The notes beneath the pieces are model-generated. The model saw only the letters and a program-made list of their open reading frames with translations. It did no database searches and had not been told where the DNA came from. From Ketobacter sp964016105 (lineage in GTDB: Bacteria > Pseudomonadota > Gammaproteobacteria > Pseudomonadales > Ketobacteraceae), in assembly GCA_964016105.1 (NCBI GenBank), contig CAXHEX010000027.1, positions 1 to 64,000 on the forward strand: a DNA stretch of 64,000 nucleotides, written 5' to 3'. This document shows positions 63,635-64,000 of this stretch, piece after piece. Position 1 is the first letter of the stretch; every line of letters begins with the position of its first letter. Position numbers and translations under genes: made by a program.

Positions 63635-64000
63635 CTCTGTCCGCAGACCCACTGAGCGAGACTCGACGGTGTCGTGACCGTTGAATGTTCGCTAGGCCCA
63701 CCCGCAATTTGGCGAAATAACAACCAAGGGGCCTCTCCAGGAAAGGGCGCACACAATACCAGGGAACCGCACGCCTGGCAACCACTTAACGAGATTAAAC
63801 GGGAATAGACAGATCCGACCCTCTCGTCACCACAAAAGGCTTACGTGCTGCCCATGAAGATGAGCCTTATCTTTTATACGCAAAGTAGCTTCTGAGCATA
63901 ACAGGGTTTAATGAGATAATGGCTAGAATTTTGGGAGTTGTTACTTGGGAGGATGCGCTTATCAGGAGCAGCTGATAAACAACTTACCCATGGGGCCGAA
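63635..64000. other. Gene-free right end of the window
   Basis: No coding sequence, tRNA or other RNA could be supported here on either strand. In E. coli a tRNA precedes rimP and in Pseudomonas tRNA-Leu and secG do, but no clover-leaf or TTCGA-type T-loop was found. A TTATCA/TGATAA inverted repeat lies at 63959-63978, and an 18-codon ATG frame near 63919 is too short to call. Confidence 0.4.

Noticed and set aside
63939..63978. Short ATG frame at the right edge and TTATCA/TGATAA repeat
   Set aside because: Too short and unsupported to call a gene; the repeat is only 6 bp.
63401..64000. Search for a tRNA (Met or Leu) or secG upstream of rimP
   Set aside because: No T-loop, anticodon stem or SecG-like frame was found on either strand.
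1..64000. CRISPR arrays, insertion sequences, phage genes, toxin-antitoxin or restriction systems
   Set aside because: No regularly spaced repeats, transposase, integrase, phage or paired toxin-antitoxin genes were seen; the Nmad3-type gene has no modification partners.

Overview
This window looks like chromosomal DNA of a marine-type gammaproteobacterium from the Pseudomonadales/Oceanospirillales side of the class, with roughly balanced base composition. The evidence is gene order. argC, a bactofilin, erpA, anmK, an M23 endopeptidase and tyrS match the order I recall from Pseudomonas (where an rRNA operon follows tyrS, so one may lie just left of base 1). miaB-phoH-ybeY-ybeX-lnt, leuS-lptE-holA and rimP-nusA-infB-rbfA-truB-rpsO-pnp are also classical gammaproteobacterial blocks. 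No species can be named from sequence reading alone. I saw no rRNA, tRNA, CRISPR array, transposase or integrase gene.

Layout. 1-9.5 kb: core genes for translation, cell wall recycling, Fe-S assembly, arginine synthesis, a CLC channel and haem synthesis (hemJ). 9.5-20.3 kb: an orphan Nmad3-type protein, an ammonium transporter fused to a hybrid histidine kinase, a type II NADH dehydrogenase, a LysR/azoreductase/pirin divergon, a SCO plus PCuAC copper pair, and miaB. 20.3-20.8 kb: a gene-free stretch with several hairpins. 20.8-24.7 kb: phoH-ybeY-ybeX-lnt. 24.7-45.1 kb: an accessory block between lnt and leuS, two loci that I recall as close together in relatives. 45.4-49.6 kb: leuS-lptE-holA. 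49.6-54.5 kb: cis/trans fatty acid isomerase, APS kinase, a START protein and a secreted protein of unknown function. 54.5-63.4 kb: the pnp to rimP translation operon, read leftward, preceded by a promoter-terminator leader.

The accessory block has a nitrogen theme. One cluster (27.85-34.2 kb) joins a Na+/solute symporter, two small membrane proteins, a carbamoyltransferase whose second-substrate site differs from aspartate carbamoyltransferase, an AsnB-type amidotransferase and an N-carbamoyl amino acid hydrolase-type enzyme. I propose that it makes, imports or recycles an N-carbamoylated amino acid amide such as the compatible solute N-alpha-carbamoyl-glutamine 1-amide; this is inference. 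The second cluster (36.3-42.3 kb) is a cyanate uptake and degradation operon (ABC transporter plus cyanase) with a clear sigma-54 promoter, an array of TTACGA/TCGTAA palindromes and a divergent sigma-54 activator. With the ammonium-sensing Amt-kinase at 10.5 kb, the organism seems equipped to scavenge and sense reduced nitrogen.

Starts were adjusted where ribosome binding sites or family length favoured an internal codon. All family assignments come from motif recognition without database searches.
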